A DNA stretch of 64,000 nucleotides from MWFE01 sp964481075 (lineage in GTDB: Bacteria > Bacteroidota > Bacteroidia > Bacteroidales > Tenuifilaceae): positions 14,756-78,755 of the forward strand of contig CAYZSD010000002.1 in NCBI GenBank assembly GCA_964481075.1, in the 5' to 3' direction. The notes below the pieces were generated by a model. It was not told the DNA's origin and did no database searches. It saw only the letters and a list, made by a program, of their open reading frames with translations. This document shows, in pieces, positions 52,001-61,314 of the stretch (position 1 is its first letter; each line of letters opens with the position of its first letter). The position numbers and the translations under genes are program-made.

Positions 52001-55000
52001 ATGCAAAAGATACTTACCCTTTTAATCGCTTTAGTTATTTGTTTTCAAACACTTAATGCTCAAGTTGAAAAATATCATCGTTTAAAAATTAATACCCCAG
52101 AAGCAACCGATATTAACAAGTTGGCTTCATTAGGGATTTCACTTGAAAACCTTGAGAGCAAACCGAATGTTTTCATCATTGGTGAATTCTCGGAAACTGA
52201 AATTGAACTTATTGACGCATCAGGGCTTCGCTATGAGGTTGTAATAGATGATGTTTCCTCGTACTACCAGCAAAGAAATGCTAAGTATAACATCGAAGAG
52301 CTGAACAACGAGATGAAGGCTAAGCGTCGGAATTACTTTGGGTATGTAACTCCTGCCAATTTCTCTTTGGGCAGTATGGGTGGCTACCATACCTATCAGG
52401 AGCTGTTGAATGAACTTGATGAAATGAAGTCCCTCTACCCTAACCTAATTTCAACAAAAGCAGCTATTGGATTAACCAATACCATTGAAAACAGGCCTGT
52501 TTACTGGGTACGAATTTCCAACGACCCACAGGCTAACCAGGATAAACCTAAGGTGCTTTACACAGCCCTTACACATGCTCGCGAACCTGCATCGATGCAG
52601 CAAATGCTTTATCAGATGTGGTATATTCTGGAGAACTATGAAACAAACCCAGAGATACAGTATCTGGTTGACAACCTTGAGTTGTTTTTTATCCCTTGTG
52701 TTAACCCCGATGGTTATATCTACAACCAAACCACCAACCCAAACGGTGGTGGAATGTGGCGAAAAAATAGAAGGAATAATGGAGGATCGATGGGGGTTGA
52801 TTTAAATAGAAATTTCGGTTACCAATGGGGATACGACAACTCCGGATCCTCGCCCAACGGCTCCTCGGATACATACCGTGGAACTGCTCCTTTTAGCGAG
52901 CCAGAAACACAGCTTGTAAAACAATTTGTTGAAACAAGAGAATTCACCCTTGCACTAAACAACCATACCTACAGTGATATCTTAATCTACCCCTGGGGCT
53001 ATTCAAATTTTCTTACACCTGATGCTAACATTTTTATTGAATATGCTAAGTTACTTACCTCTGAAAACGGGTACGTTTACGGAACATGCTATGAAACACT
53101 CAATTACACAGCAAATGGGGTTAGCGATGACTGGTTCTATGGCGAGCAGACCACAAAAAATAAGGTTTTTGCATTTACCCCCGAAGCTGGTTCCCCATCC
53201 GATGGTTTTTGGCCTGCTGTTAATAGAATCGAGGAAATATGTGCCGGACACACAGGGATGAACCTTTACCTTGCACGCTTTGCTCTCCCCTACGCATCGA
53301 TAACCGATAAGTCCTCAAGAATATTCAACACGTTAACCACTCCTGTCCCATTCGATCTTCGCTCCCTAGGGCAGGTTGAAAACCCAACATATACAGTCTC
53401 AATTGTTCCAATTACATCGAACATACAGACTGTTAGCAACCCTGTAACTTATAGCAACATGGATGTACTTGAGGTTGTTACCGATACAATTTTCATTACC
53501 TTCAAACCCAATATCTCCAATGGTGAAATAGTGAAATTCTTGTTTTCCCTCGATAATGGGACTTTCACCTATACCGATACCATTACAAAGGTTTATGGTG
53601 CCTCTGAAATCATTATCGATGATCCATGTAGTAATATGAACAACTGGATTAGCTCCTCGTGGAATACAACAACCCAGCATTACTACTCTTCTCCAACCTC
53701 AATAAACGATAGTCCTGGCGCCAACTACCCAAACAATTCGAATACTCATATTACCCTTGCCTTCGATGTGGACCTTACGGATGCCGTTATGGCCTGGGTT
53801 GAGTTTATGGCACGCTGGAACATTGAAGCCAACTGGGATTACGCTCAGTTTATGGTTTCTACCAACAACGGGACCACCTGGATTCCTTTGCAAGGAAAAC
53901 ACACTGTGATGGGCGGCAGCAATCAGGATACCAACAAGCCACTTTATCATGGTAATCAAAACCAATGGGTTAAGGAAGAGGTTTCGCTCGACAACTACCT
54001 TGGTTCAACCATAAAACTCCGGTTCAGACTAGTTAGCGATGTAACAATAAATGGGTTGGGTTTCTTTTTCGATGATTTCAAGCTTGAGAAGATGGTTGCC
54101 TCAACAAACCCAATCATCAGCTTACCAGAAGAAATAGTCTTTAATCAAGGTGAAGTAGTATCCATCGATGCTCGCGACTATATCTCAAACTTCAACACCA
54201 GCCTAACCCTTTCGTGGAGTGGAAACCAAAATATCTCGATTGTGAACAACGACTGGATTCTTTCCATTACAAACTCAAGCCCTTCATGGAGCGGTGAAGA
54301 GGTTGTTACATTTACAGTTAATGGTGATAGCGGCGAATCCTCGTGTGATGTTTCAATAACCTGTGTATTTACAAACACAGTACCTGTAATTGTAGGTCAA
54401 TCATTTGTGTACACCCTTATGGATACACCTATTGATCTTTCTCTTGACTTCTTAATGGTTGAAGATAACGACAATAACTTTCCTGATGATTTTACGCTTT
54501 TAGCTTACCCTGGAGAAAACTTCACGCTTGAAAATCTTACAGTTAGCCCAATCGAGGGCTATACAGGGCTTATCTATGTCCCTGTAGCTGTTTACGATGG
54601 TATTAGCACCAGCGAAACGTTCAACCTTGAAATACTGGTAATTGACCCGGCAAGTATTCCTGTTATTGTTGGACAAAATTATGTATTCACATTAATGGAC
54701 ACACCCATAGAACTATCCTTCGAATACTTGAAAGTTGTTGACGAAAACAACACTTACCCCGATGGTTTTACACTTTCTGCCTTTGAGGGAGACAATTACA
54801 CTCTCGATGACCTCACCGTAATACCTTCAGAAGGTTTCATTGGAAATATTTTTGTTCCCGTTACTGTATCGGATGGATTAAATACAAGCAATGTTTTTAA
54901 CCTTGTTATTGAAGTGATTAACCCTGCAAATATTCCAAGTATTGTAGGTCAAAACTACGTTTACACATTAATGGGAAGCCCAATTTTGCTTTCCATTGAA

Positions 55001-56017
55001 TTTCTTTTGATTGAGGATGAGGATAGCGTCTTCCCCAATGATTTTTCCCTAACGGCATATCCAGGTGAAAACTACAGTTTAAGTCAACTAACAATTACAC
55101 CCTCTGAAGGTTTTATTGGATTTATTTCTGTCCCAGTAGTAGTATTCGATGGTACTTTCACCAGCGAGATATTCAACCTTGAAATTGAGGTAATTAACCC
55201 AGCAAATGTGCCAACAATTACTGGACAAAACTATGTTTCTACAAGTATTAACACTCCTCTTCTTTTATCGCTCGATTTTCTGATTGTTGAGGATGAGGAT
55301 AGCTTATTTCCAGATGAATTCATTCTAAATGTGTTTGCTGGTAGTAACTACACCATTAGTAATCAAACTATTACACCAACATCAAATTTTATTGGTTTTC
55401 TTTCAGTGCCTGTTTCAGTTTCAGATGGTACTTTCACCAGCGAAATATTCAACCTTGAGGTAGAAGTAATAAACACAACCATTACTCCCGTAATAACTGG
55501 CCAGCAGCAAGTTTCTACCAACAAAGGGATTACTCTAAGCCTGTCATTGGACCACCTGATAGTTGAGGATGAAGACAGTGTTTACCCCGACGATTTCACC
55601 CTTTTTGCGTTTGAAGGTGACAACTACTACCTTGAAAATCTTCAAATCACTCCACATCAGGAGTTTGTAGGCAGCATCTTTGTACCTGTTGCAGTTTCCG
55701 ATGGAATTAATACTAGCGAAATTTTCAACCTTGAGGTAGTAGTTATTGATCCTTCAAACGATGTAATTAGTCAAACAGGAGATGTTTCAATTCGATATGT
55801 TGCTAAGGATAGGTTGCTTTACATTGAATTTAACCCATCAGCAGGCTACAAGAGAGCAGATATAATCAATATTCTTGGTAGTACCGTTGATTCGAAGCCC
55901 ATTGAAACAAATCAGAAATTTATTGTATTCAATGTTAACAGGTTATCAAGTGGTGTGTTTGTTATAAGACTTCTAGGCAAAGGTGAATCGTTTATTGCAA
56001 GAAAGATAGTATTGTAG
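52001..56017 (+). CDS. Secreted M14 zinc carboxypeptidase with five repeats and type-IX sorting domain
   Basis: A signal peptide (about residues 1-20) and propeptide-like region lead to an M14 domain (about 128-425) with zinc ligands His192 and Glu195 (HAREPAS), His322 (NNHTYSD) and catalytic Glu395 (FTPEAGS). A jelly-roll-like domain follows (about 545-700). Then come five tandem repeats, each opening with a VIVGQxYVxT-like strand and exactly 276 bp (92 residues) apart, starting at 54386, 54662, 54938, 55214 and 55490. The last 75 residues resemble a type-IX secretion sorting domain (GVFVIRLLGKGESFIARKIVL end). It probably digests protein C-termini at the cell surface. Confidence 0.93.
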   Translation: MQKILTLLIALVICFQTLNAQVEKYHRLKINTPEATDINKLASLGISLENLESKPNVFIIGEFSETEIELIDASGLRYEVVIDDVSSYYQQRNAKYNIEELNNEMKAKRRNYFGYVTPANFSLGSMGGYHTYQELLNELDEMKSLYPNLISTKAAIGLTNTIENRPVYWVRISNDPQANQDKPKVLYTALTHAREPASMQQMLYQMWYILENYETNPEIQYLVDNLELFFIPCVNPDGYIYNQTTNPNGGGMWRKNRRNNGGSMGVDLNRNFGYQWGYDNSGSSPNGSSDTYRGTAPFSEPETQLVKQFVETREFTLALNNHTYSDILIYPWGYSNFLTPDANIFIEYAKLLTSENGYVYGTCYETLNYTANGVSDDWFYGEQTTKNKVFAFTPEAGSPSDGFWPAVNRIEEICAGHTGMNLYLARFALPYASITDKSSRIFNTLTTPVPFDLRSLGQVENPTYTVSIVPITSNIQTVSNPVTYSNMDVLEVVTDTIFITFKPNISNGEIVKFLFSLDNGTFTYTDTITKVYGASEIIIDDPCSNMNNWISSSWNTTTQHYYSSPTSINDSPGANYPNNSNTHITLAFDVDLTDAVMAWVEFMARWNIEANWDYAQFMVSTNNGTTWIPLQGKHTVMGGSNQDTNKPLYHGNQNQWVKEEVSLDNYLGSTIKLRFRLVSDVTINGLGFFFDDFKLEKMVASTNPIISLPEEIVFNQGEVVSIDARDYISNFNTSLTLSWSGNQNISIVNNDWILSITNSSPSWSGEEVVTFTVNGDSGESSCDVSITCVFTNTVPVIVGQSFVYTLMDTPIDLSLDFLMVEDNDNNFPDDFTLLAYPGENFTLENLTVSPIEGYTGLIYVPVAVYDGISTSETFNLEILVIDPASIPVIVGQNYVFTLMDTPIELSFEYLKVVDENNTYPDGFTLSAFEGDNYTLDDLTVIPSEGFIGNIFVPVTVSDGLNTSNVFNLVIEVINPANIPSIVGQNYVYTLMGSPILLSIEFLLIEDEDSVFPNDFSLTAYPGENYSLSQLTITPSEGFIGFISVPVVVFDGTFTSEIFNLEIEVINPANVPTITGQNYVSTSINTPLLLSLDFLIVEDEDSLFPDEFILNVFAGSNYTISNQTITPTSNFIGFLSVPVSVSDGTFTSEIFNLEVEVINTTITPVITGQQQVSTNKGITLSLSLDHLIVEDEDSVYPDDFTLFAFEGDNYYLENLQITPHQEFVGSIFVPVAVSDGINTSEIFNLEVVVIDPSNDVISQTGDVSIRYVAKDRLLYIEFNPSAGYKRADIINILGSTVDSKPIETNQKFIVFNVNRLSSGVFVIRLLGKGESFIARKIVL
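54386..55765 (+). repeat. Five exact-period 276-bp coding repeats
   Basis: Five units within the M14 peptidase gene keep a period of exactly 276 bp with no insertions or deletions, although their sequences have diverged. Each unit encodes the same order: xPxIxGQxxVxT, an EDEDxxxPDxF acidic strand, GxNYTL, a TPxxGFxGxxxVPVxVSDG strand and FNLEVxV. They resemble cadherin-like or Ig-like spacer modules. Confidence 0.85.
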
Positions 56018-56048
56018 GATTTTTTATTTTGAAACTAAATTACGTACT

Positions 56049-57431
56049 ATGGTTACAAAAAACGGTAAAATTCTGGTAGTTGATGATAATGAGGATATAC
56101 TATTTGCCCTCAAACTTTTACTAAAGCCACACACAGAGGTAGTTATCACCACCTCAAACCCTAACGACATTCCCGACCTAATCACTCGTCAGGATTTCGA
56201 TGTGATACTCCTTGACATGAACTTCACTAAGGATGCAATTAGCGGACAGGAGGGTTTTAACTGGCTTGAGAAAATATTAGAGATTGACCCAACAGCCATT
56301 GTAGTATTCATAACGGCTTATGGCGATGCTGAGAAAGCAGTGAAGGCTATTAAATCGGGTGCTACTGATTTCATCCTTAAACCTTGGCAGAACGAAAAGC
56401 TTATTGCAACTATTTCATCGGCAGTGAAACTAAAGAAGTCGCAGCAGGAGGTTTCGGATCTTAAGGAAAGACAAAAGGAGATAAGCTATGTAATGGATAC
56501 CCCTTTCCATGATTTCGTTGGTAAATCGGAATCGATGATGGAGGTTTTCAACACCATAAAAAAGGTTGCCCGAACCGATGCTAATGTACTTATTCTTGGG
56601 GAGAACGGAACGGGTAAAGAACTTGTTGCCAGGGCTCTTCACAGAGACTCCATTAGAAACGATGAGGTTTTTATAAGCGTTGACCTTGGTTCTATTGCCG
56701 AAACACTGTTCGAGAGCGAACTTTTTGGCCATGAAAAGGGCTCATTTACTGATGCCAAGAAGGACAAGCCTGGTCGTTTTGAGATAGCCCACCGAGGAAC
56801 ACTTTTTCTCGATGAAATTGGAAACCTCTCCCTACCCCTTCAATCTAAGCTGCTTACAGTTATCGAACGACGTGAGGTCATAAGAGTGGGTGCAAACAAA
56901 CCCAAGCCAATAGATGTTCGATTAATATGTGCTACAAACAATAATATTCACCAGATGGTTAGCGATGGTACATTCCGTCAGGATTTATTGTATCGGGTGA
57001 ATACTGTTGAGATTCACCTTCCCCCTCTAAGGGAAAGGTTTGGGGATATCCCATTACTAGCCAACCATTTCTTAGGGATTTATACCAAGAAGTACAAGAA
57101 GAACATCAAGGGCATTTCCAGTGAAGCTTTCAAAAAACTCGAATCTTACCGTTGGCCTGGAAACGTGCGTGAGCTTCAGCATGCAATTGAAAGGGCAATA
57201 ATTATGTGCGACACAAACGTGCTCCAACCCGACGATTTCTTCCTTTCAACTCAACAGAAGCCATCGTCAAGTAGTGGTATTGATTTTGATACCTACAACC
57301 TCGATGAAATAGAGAAATCAATCATTGTTAAAGTGCTCAAGCAGTACCAAGGAAATATTACTCAAGCTGCAACTGAGCTTGGAATCACCAGAACATCGCT
57401 CTATCGTAGAATGGAAAAGTATGATTTATAG
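56049..57431 (+). CDS. Sigma-54-dependent response regulator (NtrC family)
   Basis: The 460-residue protein has a receiver domain (phospho-acceptor Asp56 in VILLDMNF), an AAA+ domain with Walker A GENGTGKE (184-191) and Walker B LFLDE (252-256), and a Fis-type helix-turn-helix (GNITQAATELGITRTSLYRRM, about 433-453, split here by convention). The sigma-54 contact loop reads GSFTDA (231-236) rather than the textbook GAFTGA, keeping the essential Phe-Thr. It forms a two-component pair with the kinase whose gene overlaps its end by 11 bases. Targets may include MacB-type exporters like the one at 21-24 kb; this is inference. Confidence 0.96.
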   Translation: MVTKNGKILVVDDNEDILFALKLLLKPHTEVVITTSNPNDIPDLITRQDFDVILLDMNFTKDAISGQEGFNWLEKILEIDPTAIVVFITAYGDAEKAVKAIKSGATDFILKPWQNEKLIATISSAVKLKKSQQEVSDLKERQKEISYVMDTPFHDFVGKSESMMEVFNTIKKVARTDANVLILGENGTGKELVARALHRDSIRNDEVFISVDLGSIAETLFESELFGHEKGSFTDAKKDKPGRFEIAHRGTLFLDEIGNLSLPLQSKLLTVIERREVIRVGANKPKPIDVRLICATNNNIHQMVSDGTFRQDLLYRVNTVEIHLPPLRERFGDIPLLANHFLGIYTKKYKKNIKGISSEAFKKLESYRWPGNVRELQHAIERAIIMCDTNVLQPDDFFLSTQQKPSSSSGIDFDTYNLDEIEKSIIVKVLKQYQGNITQAATELGITRTSLYRRMEKYDL

Positions 57432-58782
57432 AAACTTCAGGGTTAATTCCAGCATTAGGTTGGTACTAATAACCCTAACTATCTTTGCATTCTTCTACAC
57501 ATGGATTAACTATGAATTTTTCATCACCCCTGTGTTGATAGGATTCTTCTGTTTGATTCAGATTTACGCATTGTATAAATATATCGATAAAACAAACCGC
57601 GATTTAGCCAGTTTCCTGGAGTCGATTCGTTTTTCGGAATTTACCCGCTCGTTTCAAGTTGAAGGCATGGGAAGTTCGTTCGATGAGCTGAGCAAGGCCT
57701 TCAACGATGTAATAAAAGATTTCCAAACCGTTCGAAGCGAGAAGGAGGAGCATTTTCAATACCTACAAAGCATTGTTCAGAACATCGAGGTAAGTATCAT
57801 TGCTTACCAACGCGATGGTACTGTTGAAATGATAAACAAAGCAGCCAAGAAGCTGTTCCAGATTTCAGGACTAAAAAATATAAAACAGCTATACGTAGTT
57901 AGTCCTGAAATTGTTGACAAGCTACTCAGTCTTAGCCCAGGTGATAACTTGTTGGTTAAGGTACAGCAGGAAGACGATATCTTACAGCTTGCCATTAATG
58001 GGTCCGAAATAAAGATACACAACAAGAATATTGTCCTTGCCACAATAAAGAACATCCAAAGTGTTTTGGAAGAACAGGAAACCGAAGCATGGCAAAAGCT
58101 TATTCGTGTTCTCACCCATGAGATCATGAACTCAATCACACCCATTGCTTCGCTCTCGTCAACAATCGATATGATGATTAAGTCGATTCACGACTCAAAG
58201 GAGGTTGACCCAAATGCACCACTCGACGAAGAGACCGTTGGAGAAATTCAGCAAGGGTTAAAAACTATACATAAGCGAAGCACTGGCCTTATGCACTTTG
58301 TGGACACTTATAGAAATCTCACACGAATACCTAAGCCAAATTTCAGAATTATTTCTGTTAAAGGGCTATTCGATAATATTATTCCTCTTATGGACGAGGA
58401 GATTAGGCAAGCAGGTATTTCCTTGGTTGTTGAGGTTGAGCCCCCGAACATGGAATTCTCCGGCGACATGGAACTTTTAGAGCAAGTTGTTATCAACCTT
58501 CTAAAGAATGCCATCCATGCCCTTGAAGGACATCCAAGTCCAACCCTTAGCTTGAAGGGCTACCTTAACAAACGTGGAAGGGTAACCATCCAGGTAACTG
58601 ATAATGGTGATGGTATCCTACCTGAAGTGCTCGATAAAATTTTCATCCCTTTCTTTACCACCAAACCCAAGGGTTCAGGAATTGGACTAAGCCTTTCACG
58701 CCAAATCATGCGCCTACATAACGGCAGCATAACAGCCTTTTCGAAACCTGGTGAAGGGGCATCTTTTACGTTAACTTTTTAG
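57421..58782 (+). CDS. Two-component sensor histidine kinase
   Basis: From ATG 57421, which overlaps the regulator's stop by 11 bases, the protein has 453 residues. Two membrane helices lie close together (about 12-28 and 33-52) with almost no periplasmic loop, so the signal is probably sensed in the membrane or cytosol. A PAS-like region (115-210) comes next, then the phospho-accepting His233 in LTHEIMNSITP. The ATPase motifs are complete: VINLLKNAIHAL, DNGDGI, GSGIGLSLS. The frame is open from 57325, but that start lies deep inside the regulator gene. Confidence 0.95.
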   Translation: MIYRNFRVNSSIRLVLITLTIFAFFYTWINYEFFITPVLIGFFCLIQIYALYKYIDKTNRDLASFLESIRFSEFTRSFQVEGMGSSFDELSKAFNDVIKDFQTVRSEKEEHFQYLQSIVQNIEVSIIAYQRDGTVEMINKAAKKLFQISGLKNIKQLYVVSPEIVDKLLSLSPGDNLLVKVQQEDDILQLAINGSEIKIHNKNIVLATIKNIQSVLEEQETEAWQKLIRVLTHEIMNSITPIASLSSTIDMMIKSIHDSKEVDPNAPLDEETVGEIQQGLKTIHKRSTGLMHFVDTYRNLTRIPKPNFRIISVKGLFDNIIPLMDEEIRQAGISLVVEVEPPNMEFSGDMELLEQVVINLLKNAIHALEGHPSPTLSLKGYLNKRGRVTIQVTDNGDGILPEVLDKIFIPFFTTKPKGSGIGLSLSRQIMRLHNGSITAFSKPGEGASFTLTF

Positions 58783-58865
58783 AGTTTAGGTTTATGATAT
58801 AAGTGAGATATTTCGAATACAAATCTTTTTTTATTGTATCTTTATCCGTTTTATTTTGTACAACA

Positions 58866-59837
58866 ATGCCGAAACATAAGTATAGGTTTAATCCCGAATC
58901 GTTAAGCTTTATCAAGGAACGGAGCACTCTAAAACAGAGGTTCTGGAAGGGATTCAACTACTTATTAGGGAGCGTTGTTGTCTCAATCCTTTACTACATT
59001 GTTTTCTCTTTCTTCTTTGATACACCCGAAGAGCGTGGTCTTCGAAGAGAAAACCAGGAGCTGGTGCTTCAGCTGGAACTTTTCAATAAAAAATTCGATC
59101 ATGTAACCGCCGTACTCGAAGACATTCAACAAAGAGACGACAACATCTACAGAACCATTTTCGAAGCCGAACCGATTCCAAGTACGGTTCGATCAGCAGG
59201 AATTGGAGGGGTTGACCGCTATAGTGACCTTGAGGCTCTTTCCAACTCTGAACTAGTGATTCAAACAGCTAAACGGCTGGACAAAATAGCAAAGCAAGTA
59301 TATATACAATCGAAGTCGTTCGACGAGGTGATTGAAATGGCCAAGCGAAAAGAAGAAATGATTGCAAGCATTCCTGCAATACAACCTGTATCGAACAAAG
59401 ACCTTCGTCGGGTAGCCTCTCCTTTTGGAGTGAGAATGCACCCCTTCTACAAAGTGCTAAAAATGCACACTGGAATGGACTTTACAGCACCAACTGGTAC
59501 AGAAATATATGCAACCGGAAACGGGGTAGTAACCGATGTAATCTATTCGTCCAGAGGATATGGCAATACCATTATTATCGACCATGGCTTCAGCTACACA
59601 ACACTTTATGCCCACCTAAGTAAAATTATTGTTCGTCGGGGTCAAAAAGTTAAAAGAGGTGATATTATTGGACTAGTTGGAAACACAGGCATGAGCATGG
59701 CGCCTCATCTTCATTACGAGGTAAGAAAGAACGACGAACCAATTAATCCCATCAACTTCTATTTCAACGACCTTACACCCGAGGAGTACGACAAGATTAT
59801 TGAACTTGCCGCACAGAGCGGTCAATCGCTCGACTAG
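58866..59837 (+). CDS. M23 family peptidoglycan metallopeptidase
   Basis: This 323-residue protein has one N-terminal membrane helix (about 35-55) and a coiled coil (about 60-95). The LytM/M23 domain follows, with its zinc site in KMHTGMDFTAP (HxxxD) and the HLHYEV motif; GNTGMSMAPHLHYEV is well conserved. It probably cuts peptide cross-links in peptidoglycan or activates amidases during growth. I start it at ATG 58866; the GTG at 58803 would add 21 hydrophobic residues. It leads a run of five same-strand genes. Confidence 0.94.
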   Translation: MPKHKYRFNPESLSFIKERSTLKQRFWKGFNYLLGSVVVSILYYIVFSFFFDTPEERGLRRENQELVLQLELFNKKFDHVTAVLEDIQQRDDNIYRTIFEAEPIPSTVRSAGIGGVDRYSDLEALSNSELVIQTAKRLDKIAKQVYIQSKSFDEVIEMAKRKEEMIASIPAIQPVSNKDLRRVASPFGVRMHPFYKVLKMHTGMDFTAPTGTEIYATGNGVVTDVIYSSRGYGNTIIIDHGFSYTTLYAHLSKIIVRRGQKVKRGDIIGLVGNTGMSMAPHLHYEVRKNDEPINPINFYFNDLTPEEYDKIIELAAQSGQSLD

Positions 59838-59874
59838 CACTTTCCCTTATATTCAAACAAAAAAAATTGACAGA

Positions 59875-60960
59875 ATGGTAGTGAAACACATCCGACTGAT
59901 TCTCATAATCTGCCAAATCATTTCTTTTCCCTCAACTGTATTATTCTCTCAAACTGAGAATAACACCGAGACTAAAGGGAGTCATCTTATTTCAATTATT
60001 GGAGTTGGTGACATCATGCTTGGGACTGACTTCCCAAGCAAAAGTTTCCTTCCTCCAAACAACGATTGTATGCCCCTTTTAGAGCCAGCAAAGCATATAT
60101 TGTTGGATGCCGATATCACATTCGGAAACCTAGAAGGTTGTTTCCTAAACGAAGGTGAAGTGGCAAAGCGTTGCAAAGATAGCACTAAGTGTTTTGCATT
60201 TAAAATGCCTGAGAAGTATATCTCTTGTCTTGTTGAAACAGGATTCGATGTTGTAAGTTTAGCAAACAATCATATTGGTGATTTTGGTGATGCTGGTCGA
60301 TCAACCACCATGCGCCTTCTTGACTCGGTTGGTATAAGCTATGGGGGACTTCTTTCAAAACCCACCGCAATATTTGAACGAGCAGGTTTGAAGATTGGAT
60401 TTTGCGCCTTTGCTCCAAACTTTGGCACATGCAGTATAAACGATATTGAAGCTGCTAAAAAGCTCGTTTCAGAGCTGAAGAGGCAAGTAGATATCGTGAT
60501 TGTTTCGTTCCACGGTGGTGCCGAAGGTGCAGAGCACGTTCATGTTACACGAAAAACTGAGGTCTTCTATGGCGAGAACCGAGGGAATGTTTACGAGTTT
60601 GCACGACATGTAATTGATGCCGGGGCCGATGTTGTGTTTGGGCATGGACCACATGTTACACGCGCTATCGACCTTTACAAGGGACGTTTTATTGCCTATA
60701 GCCTCGGAAATTTTTGCACCTACGGCAGATTTAATCTTCGTGGACCAAATGGTTTTGCACCTATTGTGAAGATACATGTTGAAAAAAATGGTAAATTTGT
60801 CGAAGGGCAAATCTTTCCTATTGTCCAAGAAGGAAAGGGCATGGTTAAACTTGATCCAAACCTTCAGGCTGTAAAAGAGATACAGAGGTTGACAGGGAAA
60901 GACTTTCCTGATTCGAAGTTGATTATCTCCGAATCTGGTTCCATCTTACTAAAACACTAG
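59875..60960 (+). CDS. CapA family protein (PGA_cap phosphoesterase-like)
   Basis: From ATG 59875 the 361-residue protein has a signal peptide (RLILIICQIISFPSTVLFSQ). The PGA_cap fold related to metallophosphatases follows: GVGDIMLGTD, FGNLEGCF, SLANNHIGDFG, VSFHGGAEG and FGHGPHVTRAIDLY. In Bacillus, CapA helps poly-gamma-glutamate capsule formation. No capBC genes are seen here, so the role is open; it may act on another envelope polymer. A longer frame from 59800 overlaps the M23 gene and would hide the signal peptide. It is four bases before the MerR gene. Confidence 0.92.
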   Translation: MVVKHIRLILIICQIISFPSTVLFSQTENNTETKGSHLISIIGVGDIMLGTDFPSKSFLPPNNDCMPLLEPAKHILLDADITFGNLEGCFLNEGEVAKRCKDSTKCFAFKMPEKYISCLVETGFDVVSLANNHIGDFGDAGRSTTMRLLDSVGISYGGLLSKPTAIFERAGLKIGFCAFAPNFGTCSINDIEAAKKLVSELKRQVDIVIVSFHGGAEGAEHVHVTRKTEVFYGENRGNVYEFARHVIDAGADVVFGHGPHVTRAIDLYKGRFIAYSLGNFCTYGRFNLRGPNGFAPIVKIHVEKNGKFVEGQIFPIVQEGKGMVKLDPNLQAVKEIQRLTGKDFPDSKLIISESGSILLKH

Positions 60961-60964
60961 ACCC

Positions 60965-61300
60965 ATGCCATACAAAGAGCAGAAAATCGAAAAACTTTAC
61001 TACACAATTGGCGAGGTTGCCAATATGTTTGGAGTAAACACATCCCTTATTCGTTTCTGGGAAAAGAATTTCGATGTGATTAAACCCAAAAAGAATAAGA
61101 AAGGTAACCGTCTTTTTACAAAAAGCGATATCAATAATTTCAAGCTAATCTTCCATCTTGTGAAGGAACAAAGGTTAACCCTTGAGGGTACAAGGAAAAA
61201 GCTGGCTGAGAACAGGCAGGAAACCATCAACAACTTTGAGGCAATTGAATCGTTGAAACGAGTCAGAAGCATGCTACTCGAGGTAAGCGAAGCACTTTAA
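60965..61300 (+). CDS. MerR-family transcriptional regulator
   Basis: This 111-residue protein has the MerR winged-helix opening YYTIGEVANMFGVNTSLIRFWEKNF (split near Val15), the wing KGNRLFTKSDINNFKLI and a helical tail. There is no metal-binding Cys set, so it is not a metal sensor. It lies four bases after capA and 14 before the Nif3 gene, inside an envelope/housekeeping operon. Single short MerR proteins of this kind recur in this position in Bacteroidota. Confidence 0.93.
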   Translation: MPYKEQKIEKLYYTIGEVANMFGVNTSLIRFWEKNFDVIKPKKNKKGNRLFTKSDINNFKLIFHLVKEQRLTLEGTRKKLAENRQETINNFEAIESLKRVRSMLLEVSEAL

Positions 61301-61314
61301 TAAATCATATTTCA

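Noticed and set aside
57325..57420. Longer start for the histidine kinase
   Set aside because: It lies deep inside the response-regulator gene; the ATG at 57421 with an 11-base overlap is the normal arrangement.
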